Both the position numbers and the translations under genes were made by a program. A stretch of DNA of 64,000 nucleotides, from assembly GCA_037074615.1 (NCBI GenBank), contig CM073519.1, positions 27,425,001 to 27,489,000 on the forward strand. The letters run 5' to 3'. This stretch comes from Leucaena leucocephala. Its lineage: Eukaryota; Streptophyta; Magnoliopsida; Fabales; Fabaceae. The notes under the pieces are model-generated. The model did no database searches. It was not told the DNA's origin and saw nothing but the letters and a program-made list of their open reading frames with translations. How positions within the stretch are numbered: the stretch's first letter is position 1; each line of letters begins with the position of its first letter. This document shows positions 11,365-23,765 of this stretch, one piece after another.

Positions 11365-14107
11365 TTGAGCAAATTATGTGATATGGCTTATGTTGCCATG
11401 AGTTATGATGAATAGTTTCATCTCCTTGCAGTTGTCATATGATGACATACAAGTTAGACAATGCTTAAATGATTGCATCTCCTTGTATATTATGCATGTT
11501 AGAGTATGCTATGATGAATGAACATTCTCCTTTTGCATTACATGTAGGGTAGAATAGATATGATGAGAAAGTTTTGCAAAAAAAAATTATTGCTCCCATG
11601 CCATACGACATACAATTAAATAATTCAACTTGGTAATTATAAAGCAATAGAAAAGCAATAAATGAGATTAGAAATGAAGGTTAATAGTGAATCTATAGAT
11701 AAATGATTACAGTACTCAGAACATATCCCTTCAGTAGGGATAAGATACATAATGATGTACCATGAACATGAAATGAAATGAGACGCAATTATGAAAGATG
11801 ATATAGCTCTGAGAGGGAGTAGTGTCTATGCAATAGAAGCTAATGTTCTCATAATAGAGACAGATTGCATTTGCAATAAAGTCATATTGCTCTTGAGGAG
11901 CCAAGACAATAGACAGTGTAGCTCATGTAGAGTAATGTCCATCATATGAGATATACAGGTTATGATAGATATGTGCATGGTAGAGCCTGTGTAACTCTCT
12001 ACAATAATAAATGTAATAAAGTTATGAAAGATGGGAACGATATGTGAAATTTATGAGTGATAGAGGAAATGACTAAAGTCCTAATAGATAATATTGGCTT
12101 CTATGATCATTTTTGGGGAAGTATCTGTTGAGTTAACAACTAAGTGGAAGTGGCTAACCTTGTAACTTTGTCTGTTGGTTAGGTCTTCTAAAGATGAGAA
12201 TACAGTACAACGAAATCGCAGTAAATTCTGGAGGATTGCAGTTAGATCCTAGCATGGCTTATAGAAAATATAATTCTAGGGTCACAGTTAGATCCTGAAG
12301 ATGCTTACTATTGATCACAATAGATCCTGAGGGTCATAGTAGACCTAGCCTAGAGAAAGAAAATAAATAAGCCATAAGTACAATATGTCTTTGGAAGAAC
12401 AATTACCAAGGGCAATGTTAAGGTAGAGAAGCTTCACAAGTTGGTTAACTCATAACAAAAAGAGTACCCATGATGTTAGTTTCAGATAGCCTTATTACTA
12501 TTATGGACTGAACTCATAATCTTACACACAACATGAACTAAGCGATCAAAGCTAAAGTTGTTAATCCTAAGTACTAAGAATTTATGAGAATATCTCATAA
12601 GATTTGAGAAGGCGTAAAATAAGAATAAAGAGATCCCTACGAAGAGATTATAGAGAATAAGAATGAAGATAGATAGATCCTCCAGATGAGGATAAAGAGA
12701 TTAGAAGGCCAGATAAACCCAAGAGAGATAGTATGTCTAAATAGTAAAGTACCAGGGTTAGAGCTTGTTAGCATCAGTGCTTCATATTTTTATCAGCACT
12801 TTTCAATTAAGCATGCTCAGGCAAGCATGATGGGTGACCCCCAGGAAGTGATGAAAAAGGTTATAAATGCCATAGAAATTTGGCATATATGTAAAGAGTA
12901 TGTAAAATAGTAGAAAGAGCTATGAAAAGTTACAAAGGGTTATGAATGATAAGAGACTAGAACCCTTATATCAAGTTCAAATAAAATGGATTTGAAAGGA
13001 AATATTTAGAAGGGTTTTCTTAAAAGCTAGCAAAGTTATAAGTTAAAGAGAATGTTAGACTTATGGTATCTCAAGATATGTCATGATAAGGCAAGATAGA
13101 CTATGATATAGTTAGATTTTTCTAGATATGCCATGATACGACATGACAAGTATGTAATGAGATATGGCATGAAAATATGTATTGAGAAGTACAATATGAA
13201 GTGGCATTGTAGCTAGCTTTGTAAACAGTTAGAGAGGCTCCCTTTTTGAAAGGGATAAGATGTTTAAATGTTATGTTACATATGAAATAGCAAGTGAGAG
13301 CTTGCACTCCTTGCATGAAATGCTAGGCATTATGTTATGTTTGTAAAATATGCTAAAGCTCCAAATGTTAGAGCAGTGCAAGCTCCATATGATAAAGCTA
13401 TGTAAGCTCCGAGTATTAGAGCTGTGCATATTAAGAAAAGGAATGCTTGAGCTCCGATGTTAGAGCTTTGCATTCATGGGCAGGTATGTAATCCTGCAAT
13501 ATGTTGGGCAGGCATTATGCATGTTAGAGTATGTGCTCCTATGTACTTCTACCCAGCATGAAAGTAAAGAAAGAAAGAATAGTGACATAAGTTATCTCTC
13601 TATATTATAATGAGTTATTAAAGATGATAAGAAGAAAATAAGTACGATGATATGAAAATGAGATATAAAGCTTTGCGGATATTAAGAAAATTCCACTAGA
13701 TACTCAGAGAAATAATAAGAGATACATGTTAAAGGTATGATGAGTAGTTGATGAAAACTCCATAATACAATAGTATTCGAGAGAATATTATATGAAAGAA
13801 ATAGATACTATTCACACTTCCAATGTAGTGAGAAGTCCATATGCAAATAGATGCATAGCAAGAAAGCAAGAAATAGATTAAAGTAGAGTTCAACTCTAAT
13901 TGAGTTGATTTAGAATAGAAGAATAATCACAACAAAGATATGAAGATCTGTGGATATGGAAAGTACTCCGCAAAATGTTAAGATAGAAGATAAGAGATAG
14001 ATACCCCAATCCTTAGTCATAAAGTGGGAAAAATATATATATTTAAGATAGTTGACTGAGGTGCTAAGTAAATTTTGATGACGAAATTTATTTTAAGGAG
14101 GTAGAAA
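11365..14107 (+). other. Non-coding 3' region of element A with terminal PPT
   Basis: 2.7 kb without a credible ORF. It is homologous, in opposite orientation, to the internal region of element F: for example 11365-11590 matches the reverse complement of about 54170-54345, and both contain a series of related GTTAGATCCT motifs (about 12235-12345 here). A degenerate direct repeat built around AAGCTCC and GTTAGAGC lies at about 13350-13480. The region ends in the polypurine tract TTAAGGAGGTAGAA (14094-14107) directly against the 3' LTR. Confidence 0.75.
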
Positions 14108-16800
14108 TGTCACATCCTACTTTTTCCTTGTCTCTATAATACTGATAGTGGAAGGAGGTTTGGAAAGGATAGTGATGATAAATAGAAAGAAAAACAATGA
14201 TTAGACAAAGGTATAGATATGAGGGACTAAAATGAAAAGTTTAAAAATTTTATGGTCCCAAGTGTAATTTTTAAAAGTTCAAGGGCAAAATGGTAATTAT
14301 GAGAAAGTTGAGCCAGGAGAGGTCCAAAAATGCTTGGAATCAAATTTGTCCCAAATTTTCCTAATAAATAGAAAAAAATTATTCTAATCAGTTTGACGCA
14401 ATATAGAATTTTGATGTGAGGTTCCAAAAAATTATATTAATTTCTAAATAAAAGGAAATTAATACAATATCCTCTAGACCTCATAATCAGATGAAATTTG
14501 GCAGTAAATTCCTATAATTAATATAATAATTTTTGAAACTGACATTGCTAAAAAAGAAGTTATGTAGAATTTGTTATGAAATTTATAGTGTATTAAAACA
14601 CCCGATAAATATGTTTCAGGGGAATTTCTCGGGAGTTTGGCCCATCAAGGTAGTGGACCATGTAGAGGACCCAAAATGGCATCTTATAGGCCGAGTAATA
14701 TTTTCAGATAAGTATGGGGGCCACGTCTAATAAAGACCAGAAAAATATAAAATTACAAAAATGCCACTGTGGTGTGTCATTGAGTCAGAGTCAGACGAAG
14801 GGAATTTTGGTCATTCGACTAAGCTTAGATGGTCAAGGAGACTTCTCAGAATAGTTGACCATAGTCAGGGAATACTCTTATAAGGTGTGAAAAGACGACA
14901 ATGCCCTTAAGATGTTAAAGTAAATAAATAAGGACCAAGGGACATTTTGGTAAATTGCCAAGTGATCTGTAATTAAGTTTAGGTCTAGTTCAAGAATATC
15001 AATGGTAAGAAGAATTTAGATACTAGATTTAAGGTTAGAAAGCATATTATGGAATCAAAGAAAAATTATTTATAAAATAGTCTGGTTTTTGGGAAATCGG
15101 ACTGAGTAGGTATCGGATTGGACTGAAATTTTTCCAGAAGTTTTTCCCTTAGAATTGTGCCACATAAACCTATGAGTTGTCCCTTGATGATGTCATGGAT
15201 GATGTCATAGTTAGCTTTTTAGAAAAGTTCCAAGATTAAATGTGAGCCATTAGATCAAATAGTGCACAAAGTGATATTGACCATTCATTTTCCATGGAAT
15301 TTGGGGATAAATACCCCCACAATTTCTGATACAAAACCATGACAAAAGAACCCTTGGAAACCTCTTGCAAAATGAAAACTCAAGCCAAGACAAAGAAGAT
15401 TCAAGGTACTAAAGTTCAAGCAAGCTAGAAATTAAAGGTAAGCAATCTATCCTAGCTTATTTTCCTTTGGTTTAGGAGCGTGAACTTAGGGTTTTCATGG
15501 AGAAAAGTTGAGTTTTCTCTAAGGTGTATGTTCTGTCCCAAACCTTAGATGAAAGGAGAAAGAAGAAATTAAAGTTAGAGTTATGTGATTGAAGCTTCAA
15601 CAAGCTAGTTAAGTGATTGGTTGTTGAATTAAGTTGATACTCCTGACTTTGCCATGGTTGAACCATTTAGGTCTGCACTGTTCATGATAGAAGGAGATGG
15701 AATTTCAATGATCTAATGCTTCCATTGAATTCATATGATGATTTTGTGTAGGATTGGATAGGTTTTGAACCTTGGAAGTATTGGAATTCCAAGTTGTAGT
15801 TTTTGAAGTTCTTCTATGTATACTGTTCACTAGCATGAACAGTGATTGGAATTTCATGATTTTGATGATTGCAGTGGTTTTGAAATAAAAAGTTGTTTGG
15901 GATAAAATAGAGAAACAAGTATGAGAAGCATTGGAATCAAAATGGAATTTTTTGAAATAACTATGTACATGTTTTCAATTCTATCCAGCAGGCCATGAAG
16001 GGGCTATAATTTCATGATTCTAAGTTCATAAATGGATTTAGAAGATGAAATTGTGTAAGGTAAAGTCAAGACATCAATTGATTCAAAGACCAAGTCCATT
16101 AGCCAAGATTAAGGAAAGTTAATGTAGTTAAATGAGCTCAATGTTAAAGAGGAAGTTAGATTGTAATGGATGAATGATTATGTCATGTTAGGATTTGATT
16201 GTGAACTCCAAGGAGGCAGCCACACATAAAAGAGAAGTAAGAAGAAAGAGGCAAGGTTAAAGTGAAAGAAATCAAGCAAGTGAGGTAGTAAACTTGTCCT
16301 AAACTTGTATGTATTGAATGTCATGCTTGGTTGTACTATGGCTATGTTGAATTGTGTTGCTTGTGCAAATGATTGAAGCTCTGTTTCTATGATTACTTTG
16401 GCCAATTGTATTTCATATGTTACATGGAAGTATGCACATTACACAATGTTAACACTTTCACAATCAAGCACAAGTATTTACATTAATGCATGCATTGTTT
16501 AGTACCATTTGCTACTGAGATTTCCCCATAAATCTCACTCCCTCCATGTAATCCCAATCCCACAGGCTTATTAATGATGAAAGAGGATGAAAAAGCATGA
16601 AGAGAAGTTAGGGATTGGATAATGTAAATGTTATATGATGAATGTATAAATAGTTCCAAGTAATGATGTTATATGACATGGTTGAGCCACAATGCTCATC
16701 ACGTAATGAAAAATAGTAAATGATGGAATAAATGTATGACATTTTACAGACATTTAGTTAACATGTTAAGCTTTGTTTTAACACCAAGAATTCCATATTT
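14108..16800 (+). repeat. Element A 3' LTR, truncated
   Basis: Begins TGTCACATCC directly after the PPT and follows solo LTR E (48724-51887) for most of its length, including a degenerate TATA box (GATAAATACCCCC, 15306 on). The two diverge after about 16795, so the last part of the LTR (about 0.4-0.5 kb by comparison with E) is missing or displaced by the element starting at 16801. Small ORFs inside are not genes. Confidence 0.82.
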
Positions 16801-18086
16801 TGAGTTACATAATGAAGAAATAGAGAATGTAATAAATTTGGAAGTTGTTATTTCATCTATTCGTTCTCCGTTGTTCAGTTTTCTTTATTGATGCTGAGTC
16901 TTTATATAGCATTTACTTCAGTTGGTAGCCATTAGACTCAAATTTATAACTGTTGGAGTGAAGGTGTTATTGGTCGATGAGTAGGTGAGATTTAATGCTT
17001 CATCAGAAGTAGCAAGTTCAAGTTACTATAGCCTTCATCATTTCAACTTCTTAGCCTTCTCTGAACACACTCAATCTCAAAAGATTTGTTAGTAGTTAAA
17101 ACAATGATTAAGTGTATGAACCATTAATAATCAACTCTTTATAAAAGATCAGGTTCTTAATCAAGTTCAGATGACTTTCAAAAAAAATATATTACATTAA
17201 TCGATTAACTAATGGATTAATTATCATTAATTCGATCAATGTGTTAATTAATGAAAGAAACAGAAAATAGAGCATCACATTGATAAGAACTCTCAACCAT
17301 AGCTAATGTAATTTGATAAAATAAGTTTCTCAATAGATATTAATAAAAACTGTAGAGAAATATATGTATATTTCATATATAGCTAAAAGAGAGATGTAAT
17401 TAGTTTCAATGCAAACAGATAGAGATATTTGAAATATATGAAATTAATCAATTAATATAAGTTAATTGAATATTTAGTCGATTAATGTCTCTAGAAGAAT
17501 TGAAACAAAAAGGTTTTCATACTAATTAATCGAACAATTAATCCACTAGTATAAATTAATCGATTAACTAATGGATTCAGATTTGAATTTTCACAAAATT
17601 ATTCTTCACTGATTAATCAAACAATTAATGGATTAATATAAATTAATCGATTAATAGAGTTATTTAAGTTCAGAGGAAAAACTATTCTCAACTGATTAAT
17701 CGAATAGGCAATAGATTAATCAATCTATTAATTGATTTATCTATTCAATTCTAGAGAGATATCTTATGACATTAATCGAACACTTAATTGATTAATGGAC
17801 ATTTATTAATCAATTAACTAATCGATTAATTGAGTTTCCTATATAGCACATAATATTGTCCTTATATTAATTGAATAGCCAATCGATTCATTGATACTCA
17901 TTAATAGATTGATTAATCAATTAAGCACCATTAATCAATTAACTCATTTGGTTTTTCTTTTTTACATCTTTTAAACAAAGAAACACTTTGGATTATTTTA
18001 AATCACTTTTGACATCATTGAAGTATATAAATAACTTAATAATTTGATTTCCTTTTGACATCGTTAAAACATTATTAAATCTAACA
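16801..18086 (-). repeat. Candidate minus-strand LTR rich in TTAATCGATTAA motifs
   Basis: On the minus strand it would start TGTTAGATTTAATAATG (18086) and end ...GTAACTCA (16801), directly preceded by a PPT-like AAAAAGGGGAGAA (18087-18100). This matches the arrangement of plant elements that have a PPT of the type AAAGGGGGAGA against TGTTAG. Between about 17190 and 17960 the sequence is packed with variants of the palindrome TTAATCGATTAA. No matching second LTR is in the window, so the outer boundary is inferred. Confidence 0.6.
17190..17960. repeat. Array of TTAATCGATTAA-like palindromes
   Basis: More than fifteen variants of ATTAATCGATTAA, ATTGATTAATCAATTAA and related sequences at irregular spacing within the candidate LTR 16801-18086. 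The units are short, palindromic and interspersed with ordinary AT-rich DNA. Confidence 0.85.
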
Positions 18087-19911
18087 TTCTCCCCTTTTTA
18101 ATGATAACAAAACCAAATAAGTTAAAATCATTAAAAAGTCAAATAAGAATAAAAATGCAACTTAAATAACAAATATCATTAACATTTCAAAGTTCTTCAA
18201 ACCAAGTACAACATAATAAAAAATAGAAATAAACTCAAATAAATTCAGTTGATGGACTCTATAGAAGAGTTATCCTTCTCTTCACTTTTTATTTCCCCTT
18301 TTTTGCATCATCTAAAAGGGTTTGGGGCCATAGATGAAGGAATGATAAGAGGAAGTTGGGGTAATAGAAGGTCAGGTGTTGTGGAAATGGGAGGAAGGAT
18401 TATAGTAAGTGAATAGCCTAAGGCATAAATGCTGGGGACTCTAAGAGAAAAGTGGGTGACGCATCAGAAACTTCAGGAATATGCATATCATACTGGATCT
18501 CTAATGATGGTAAAGCTTGATCCCAAAGTTGTTCCTCAGATAAAGAAGTTCCAATGTTGTTCAAATTAGCCAATAAAATATTCTTCACATTAGACACTTA
18601 TTGGTGGATTGCCTCTTGTCTCTCTGATATGGCCTCTTACCTCTCCCTGACTTCATCCTTAAAAGCTTGAAAATCCCATAAATGAGCTTCAAATAATATT
18701 TGGATACCATATCTTTGCCTCTCCTGAATCATATCAACCTTTTTTCTTGAGGCAATAAGTTTGCTCCCTAACTTAGCGAACTCAGCCTAAAGGTACCTCT
18801 GAATAGATATGCACCTAGAAATGAAGGTACAGTAGACACTTAGGGTCCAACAAAGGAGTGACCTTCATCCTAAGGAAGAAAAGCACTAGCAGTAGGCTGC
18901 CGCTTGTCTTGTTAGTTTTGGGGAAGGATGCCTTTCTTGGCATCATAGGGAAGATCAATCTTCATCTTGTTCAGTTGTGTCATCCCAAAGGCACCAATTT
19001 ATTCCTTCTTTCTTCCCTCCAAGTGATGGATGTTGTAGTGCTTGAGAAAGAAGGAGCAAGCTATGGAAATAGCATGTGAGTGGTTATTGTCCTACTCAAA
19101 TAAAACTCCCTCATCTGGTTCTATATGAAAACTCCTAGGGTGAGATTTTCTCCACTTACTATTATGGCGAGAGTGATGTAATCTTGTTGAGTCAGGTAGG
19201 TGAAGCTAGTAGACTTGATAATCATATACCAAGAGTAAATGTAGTGATGATGTGATAAAAATCACACATCTAACTCAAGGTGAAATACAAGGAACCATGA
19301 AAGGGCTTATTGGTTTGCATGAGGATATGATAGGCCTTAGCACGATCCATATTCTTATTGGCATTGAAGTAAGAGCACCTATCATCTGATTGATGTTACT
19401 GAAGTCCAACTTTATCTCCTTACTTCTTAGCTTATAGTCAAATAACTGTCCACAATGTTGTCATCTTCATCCAATATGTCATACATTTCCATGTTATAAT
19501 AAAATATGTTGACTACATCTAGACTATAGGTCTCATTTATCCTAAACTGACTTTCAAAGTGGTGTAAAGGTTATACCAAATCCTAATTGACCTTTTGGTC
19601 AGCCTTAATAGCAGGGATATCCACATAAACTACAGGAAAACACTTCTTCTACCTAAACTCTAAGCTATACTTAGCCATATTAACGTTTAAATCCAAGTTA
19701 CCTTGTAGAAATTGCATACTTGGTGGCTAAGAATCTGAGGGAGATGGAATTGAAGAAGGCTTCCTAGATCTCCTCTATATCTTACCAAGAGACTTAATGG
19801 CAGTCTGTACAGTCTTTTTTGGCATGATAGTAAAATAAAGATTAGAGTCCGTGTCAGAGTTAATATGTTGAGACTTTGCCTTTCTCTTTGATACAGACTT
19901 TGAAAAAGGCT
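18087..19911 (-). pseudogene. Broken, possibly envelope-like ORF of a minus-strand retroelement
   Basis: Next to the candidate LTR, the minus strand shows a second PPT-like stretch (about 18295-18310) and then fragments of one protein: a basic K/S-rich part (about 19910-19820) followed by a region with MAKYSLEFR, FPVVYVDIPAI and IFYYNMEMYD (about 19680-19430). Its style resembles the envelope-like ORF reported 3' of pol in Sirevirus-type copia elements, but several stops interrupt it and I can only suggest the assignment. The reading continues across solo LTR H into 25076-25430. I see no intact ORF; the plus-strand frame 18858-19079 is probably a shadow. Confidence 0.4.
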
Positions 19912-20201
19912 TGTAACATCCCAATTTTTATTACTATATTTAAATACAACTAAAAATATTATTTATCAATAACTTAAAAATATTATCTAATTAAATTATT
20001 ATGGTTTAGTATTTTTATTAAAATATTATATCTAGATTACCCTACCATTATCTTGACTTAGGGTTTTCTGATTTGATTTTTAATATTAGTTAGGGATTTA
20101 TTAAGATTTGGCTTCACATATAGATATAGATATTAATATTATTACTAGATTAAAAAGAGGAAAATAAAATAAGGGGAAGCTTAAGGAATTTTTGAATTGG
20201 G

Positions 20202-21889
20202 TGTAAGGAATTGGAAAACACGCAGCAGAAATTAGCTTAAAATTTTTTTCCATTACTTGCTAGGATCTATCGTATGTGTTTAAGTCAAGTGGAAAGAAGT
20301 ATTACCCTCAGTATTCAGTCACAACTTTCTCAGCTTCTGGTTGCGACATCCACATCTTCTCTTTGTGGCTCGTGATCTCTTTTCGATCGCAAGAAGTCGA
20401 TGACCCAGGTCAGCTTCCTCTACTGGTATCCACACGAACAACGTTCTAACCATGAACGACGTGCTAGTACCTCCTGTCCCTCCAGGGCTTACTCAAGAAT
20501 TTGTCCTCTCCGTCTCTATTTCGGCAGTTTCTTATCTGCAAACCTTTTGTGGATTCCCATTCACACTTTTTGATGATCCAACCTAGCTCCTAAATATCAG
20601 ATATATAGGATGCTATGCGTGTTACCACAGACTTGAATTTTTTGAATTAATCTTATATTAATTTTGAAATTAATACAATATATATTGTATAATTTGATAA
20701 GAAACTAATTAAATAAATAGTGTTTCTATTAAATTCATCCCACAGATTTAATTCACCCATTTATTTAATTTAAAATAAAGATATGACAGAATTATATTTG
20801 ATTTATTCTCATAAATCAAATTTGAGATATCATATCAATTTGAATTTCAAATTCAAACGTGATAGAGATTTAATTTTATCCTTATAAATTAAATCTTGTA
20901 AATATCTCTTATATGAGATATTATATCAATTTGAATTTCAAATTCAAACGTGATAGAGATTTAATTTTATCCTTATAAATTAAATCTTATAAATATCTCT
21001 TATATAAGATATCATATCAATTTGAATTTCAAATTCAAACGTGATAGAGATTTAATTTATCCTTATAAATTAAATCTTGTAAATATCTCTTATATGAGAT
21101 ATCATATCAATTTGAATTTCAAATTCAAATGTGATAGAGATTTAATTTATCCTTATAAATTAAATCTTGTAAATATCTCTTATATATAATATATATATAT
21201 ATATACGAATTTATATATATACGAATATATACATCCACCCTGGATCTTATATGAGGCATGGAGAATGTCATCCTCCTATTCCTGACCGTTATTTTCTCGA
21301 TCCCTGAGTAGTCTGACTATAGAAATGGAACTACCTTTCTATTACAGTATGACCATACATTTCTCAGACTCACTCATCGAGAGGCCCAGTAATATCTCTC
21401 TACGAATGTGAGGGACAAATTCCATCTTGACCATTCACATTCCTCCGTACGGAAAACCACTAAGCCCGAACATAGTCTTTATGATCACTCGGTCAAAAGT
21501 GACTTTTGACTAGGTCAAAGCTGAGCGTTTGTCATGTAGGAATCCATAATGATCTCAGGTCAAAGGGCATAGTGACATGGTTTGTATATGAGAGAAGCTT
21601 ATGACTTAACCCATGCAACTCTCTCACAGCGTGTCAGTCTAACACCTTGTACTCTTACATGTGCCTATGACTTTAATTTATATCTCTATACATCTTCAAA
21701 GTCATACTGGTCTTATTTTATCTCTGCTGCCATATAGATGACCGACTAGGGACATTTAGGATAAGATCATGAGTTATCCAAGGATGGTCATCATAGTAAA
21801 CATGCAAATAATATGATAACAATTAATAAATTCATAAATCAACAATGTTCATAAGACAATGATTGGCCCCTAGGGCACAATTTCCAACA
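20202..21889 (-). repeat. copia LTR (copy 2a)
   Basis: Complete ends: on the minus strand it starts TGTTGGAAATTGTGCCC (21889) and ends TTCCTTACA (20202), 1688 bp. It has four units of the AT-rich minisatellite of about 90 bp (about 20825-21185), more than other copies here. Compared with 2392-4166 it lacks a segment of a few hundred bp around 21240 (the part matching 3260-3530). Confidence 0.9.
20825..21185. repeat. AT-rich minisatellite in copia LTR, four units
   Basis: Units of about 90 bp, each with GATATCATATCAATTTGAAT, an inverted repeat GATTTAATTTA...TAAATTAAATC and ATCTCTTATATGAGAT. The same array has about three units at 2960-3205, 22525-22765, 57510-57770 and 62160-62410 (inverted). 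Confidence 0.9.
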
Positions 21890-23765
21890 TCATGCAAGCC
21901 AAACAAATTAAGAGATATCTACCGTATGTGTTTAAGTCAAGTGGGAAGAAGCATTACCCTTAGTGTTTCTCAGCGACTTCCATAGCTTCTCTTCGCGGCT
22001 GGTGATCTCTTTCTGATCGCAAGAAGACGTCCACAGCTTCTCTCCGCAGCTCGTGCTCTCTTTATGATCGCGAGAAGTCGATTCCTCAGGTCAGCTTCCT
22101 CTACTGGTATCCACACGAACAGCGTTCCAACCACGAACGACGTGCTAGCGTCTCCTGTCCCTCCAAGGCTTTCTCAAGAGTTTGTCCTCTCTATCTCTAC
22201 TTCAGCAGTTTCATATCTGCAAACCTTTTACAGATTCCGTTCGGCCTTTTGTGTTGTGTGTTGTGTGTCGTGTGTCAAAAATGTAGATCCTAAAATCAGA
22301 TATATAGGATGCTCTGCGTTTTCCTCAACTGAATTGGATTTTACAATTAATCTATATTAAATCTGAAATTAATACAATATCACATATTGTATACTTTGAT
22401 AAGAAACTAATTAAATAAATAATGTTTATATTAAATCCGTCCCACAGATTTAATTCACCTATTTATTTAATTTAAATAAAGATAAGATTGGACTATATTT
22501 GATTTATTCTCATAAATCAAATTTGAGATATCCTATCAATTTGAATTTTAAATTCAAACGTGATAGAGATTTAATTTATCCTTATAAATTAAATCTTGTA
22601 AATATCTCTTATATGAGATATCCTATTAATTTGAATTTCAAATTCAAACGTGATAGAGATTTAATTTATCCTTATAAATTAAATCTTATAAATATCTCTT
22701 ATATGAGATATCCTATCATTCAAACGTGATAGAGATTTAATTTATCCTTATAAATTAAATCCTATATATCCCTTATATATAATATATATACGAATCTATA
22801 TATACGAATATAAATATAAATAAATATATACATCAACCTTGGATCATTCATTGAATCTGGACACGTCTTAGATTCAATGAATCTGGACATCATAGCTCGT
22901 GTTGGGCTATTTTGTGTGCGACCCTGTAGGCCCATATGAAGTTGGTAGTGGGCCATTTGCTATACTGGCCCACAAGTCACAAGCTGTCTCTAGCAAGACA
23001 TAACGACTACCCAAATCATATGAGGATCGATAAACGATATAACCTTTTATACAACCATATCATGTCCCTTCTATCACGCGATATTTTGGTCATGGATGAG
23101 GCATGGATAATGTCATCCTCCTATTCCTGACCGTTACTTTCTCGATCCCTGAGTAGTCTGACTATAGAAATGGAACTACCTTTCCATTAAAGTATGGCCA
23201 TACGTTTCTCAGACTCACACATCGAGGGGCCCAGTAATATCTCTCTACGAATGTGAGGGACAAATTCCATCTTGACCATTCACATTCCTCCGTATGAAAA
23301 ACCACTAAGCCCGAACATAGTCTTTATGATCACTCGGTCAAAAGTGACTTTTGACTAGGTTAAAGCTGAGCGTTTGTCATGTAGGAATCCATGATGATCT
23401 CAGGTCAAAGGGAATAGTGACATGGTTTGTATATGAGAGAAGCTTATGACGTAACCCATGCAGCTCTCTCATAGTGCGTCGGTCCAACACCTTGTACTCT
23501 TACATGTGCCTATGACTTTGATTTATATCTCTATACATCTTCAAAGTCATACTGGCCTTATTTCATCTCTGCTCCCACATAGATGACCGACCAGGGACAT
23601 TTAGAATAAGATCATGAATTATCCAAGGATGGTCATCACAATAAACATGCAAATAATATGATAAACACAATTAATAAATTCATAAATCAATAATGTTCAT
23701 AAGACAATGATTGGCCCTTATGACACATTTTCCAACAACCTCCCACTTGCACTAGGTACAATCAT
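21890..23765 (-). repeat. copia LTR (copy 2b) plus PPT stub
   Basis: Same LTR family and orientation as copy 2a, only about 23 bp away. Its minus-strand 3' end is missing: homology starts at about 21913 rather than at a TGTAAGG terminus. The other end is intact (CCAACA, 23737) and is followed by 28 bp of element interior, a PPT-containing AGTGCAAGTGGGAGGT on the minus strand, up to 23765, where homology to copia-3 stops. The two LTRs are therefore a deletion or recombination derivative rather than a complete element. Confidence 0.85.

Larger units (their letters stand above)
4167..16800 (+). mobile_element. Element A: old, broken Ty3/gypsy (Tekay/Del-like) element
   Basis: Order on the plus strand: C-terminal remnant of ORF0 (4167-4315), gag (4501-about 5690), protease, RT, RNase H, integrase (to 11364), non-coding 3' region, PPT (14094-14107) and a 3' LTR from 14108. 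The 5' LTR and PBS lie left of the window beyond copia-1. Solo LTR D (5821-8211, TSD ATATG) sits inside the protease region. Many stops and several frameshifts relative to element B mark A as one of the oldest insertions here. The 3' LTR is cut at about 16800. Confidence 0.85.

Noticed and set aside
20825..21185. Regular repeats that might suggest a CRISPR array
   Set aside because: Plant DNA; the units are contiguous AT-rich palindromic repeats without unique spacers, inside an LTR.
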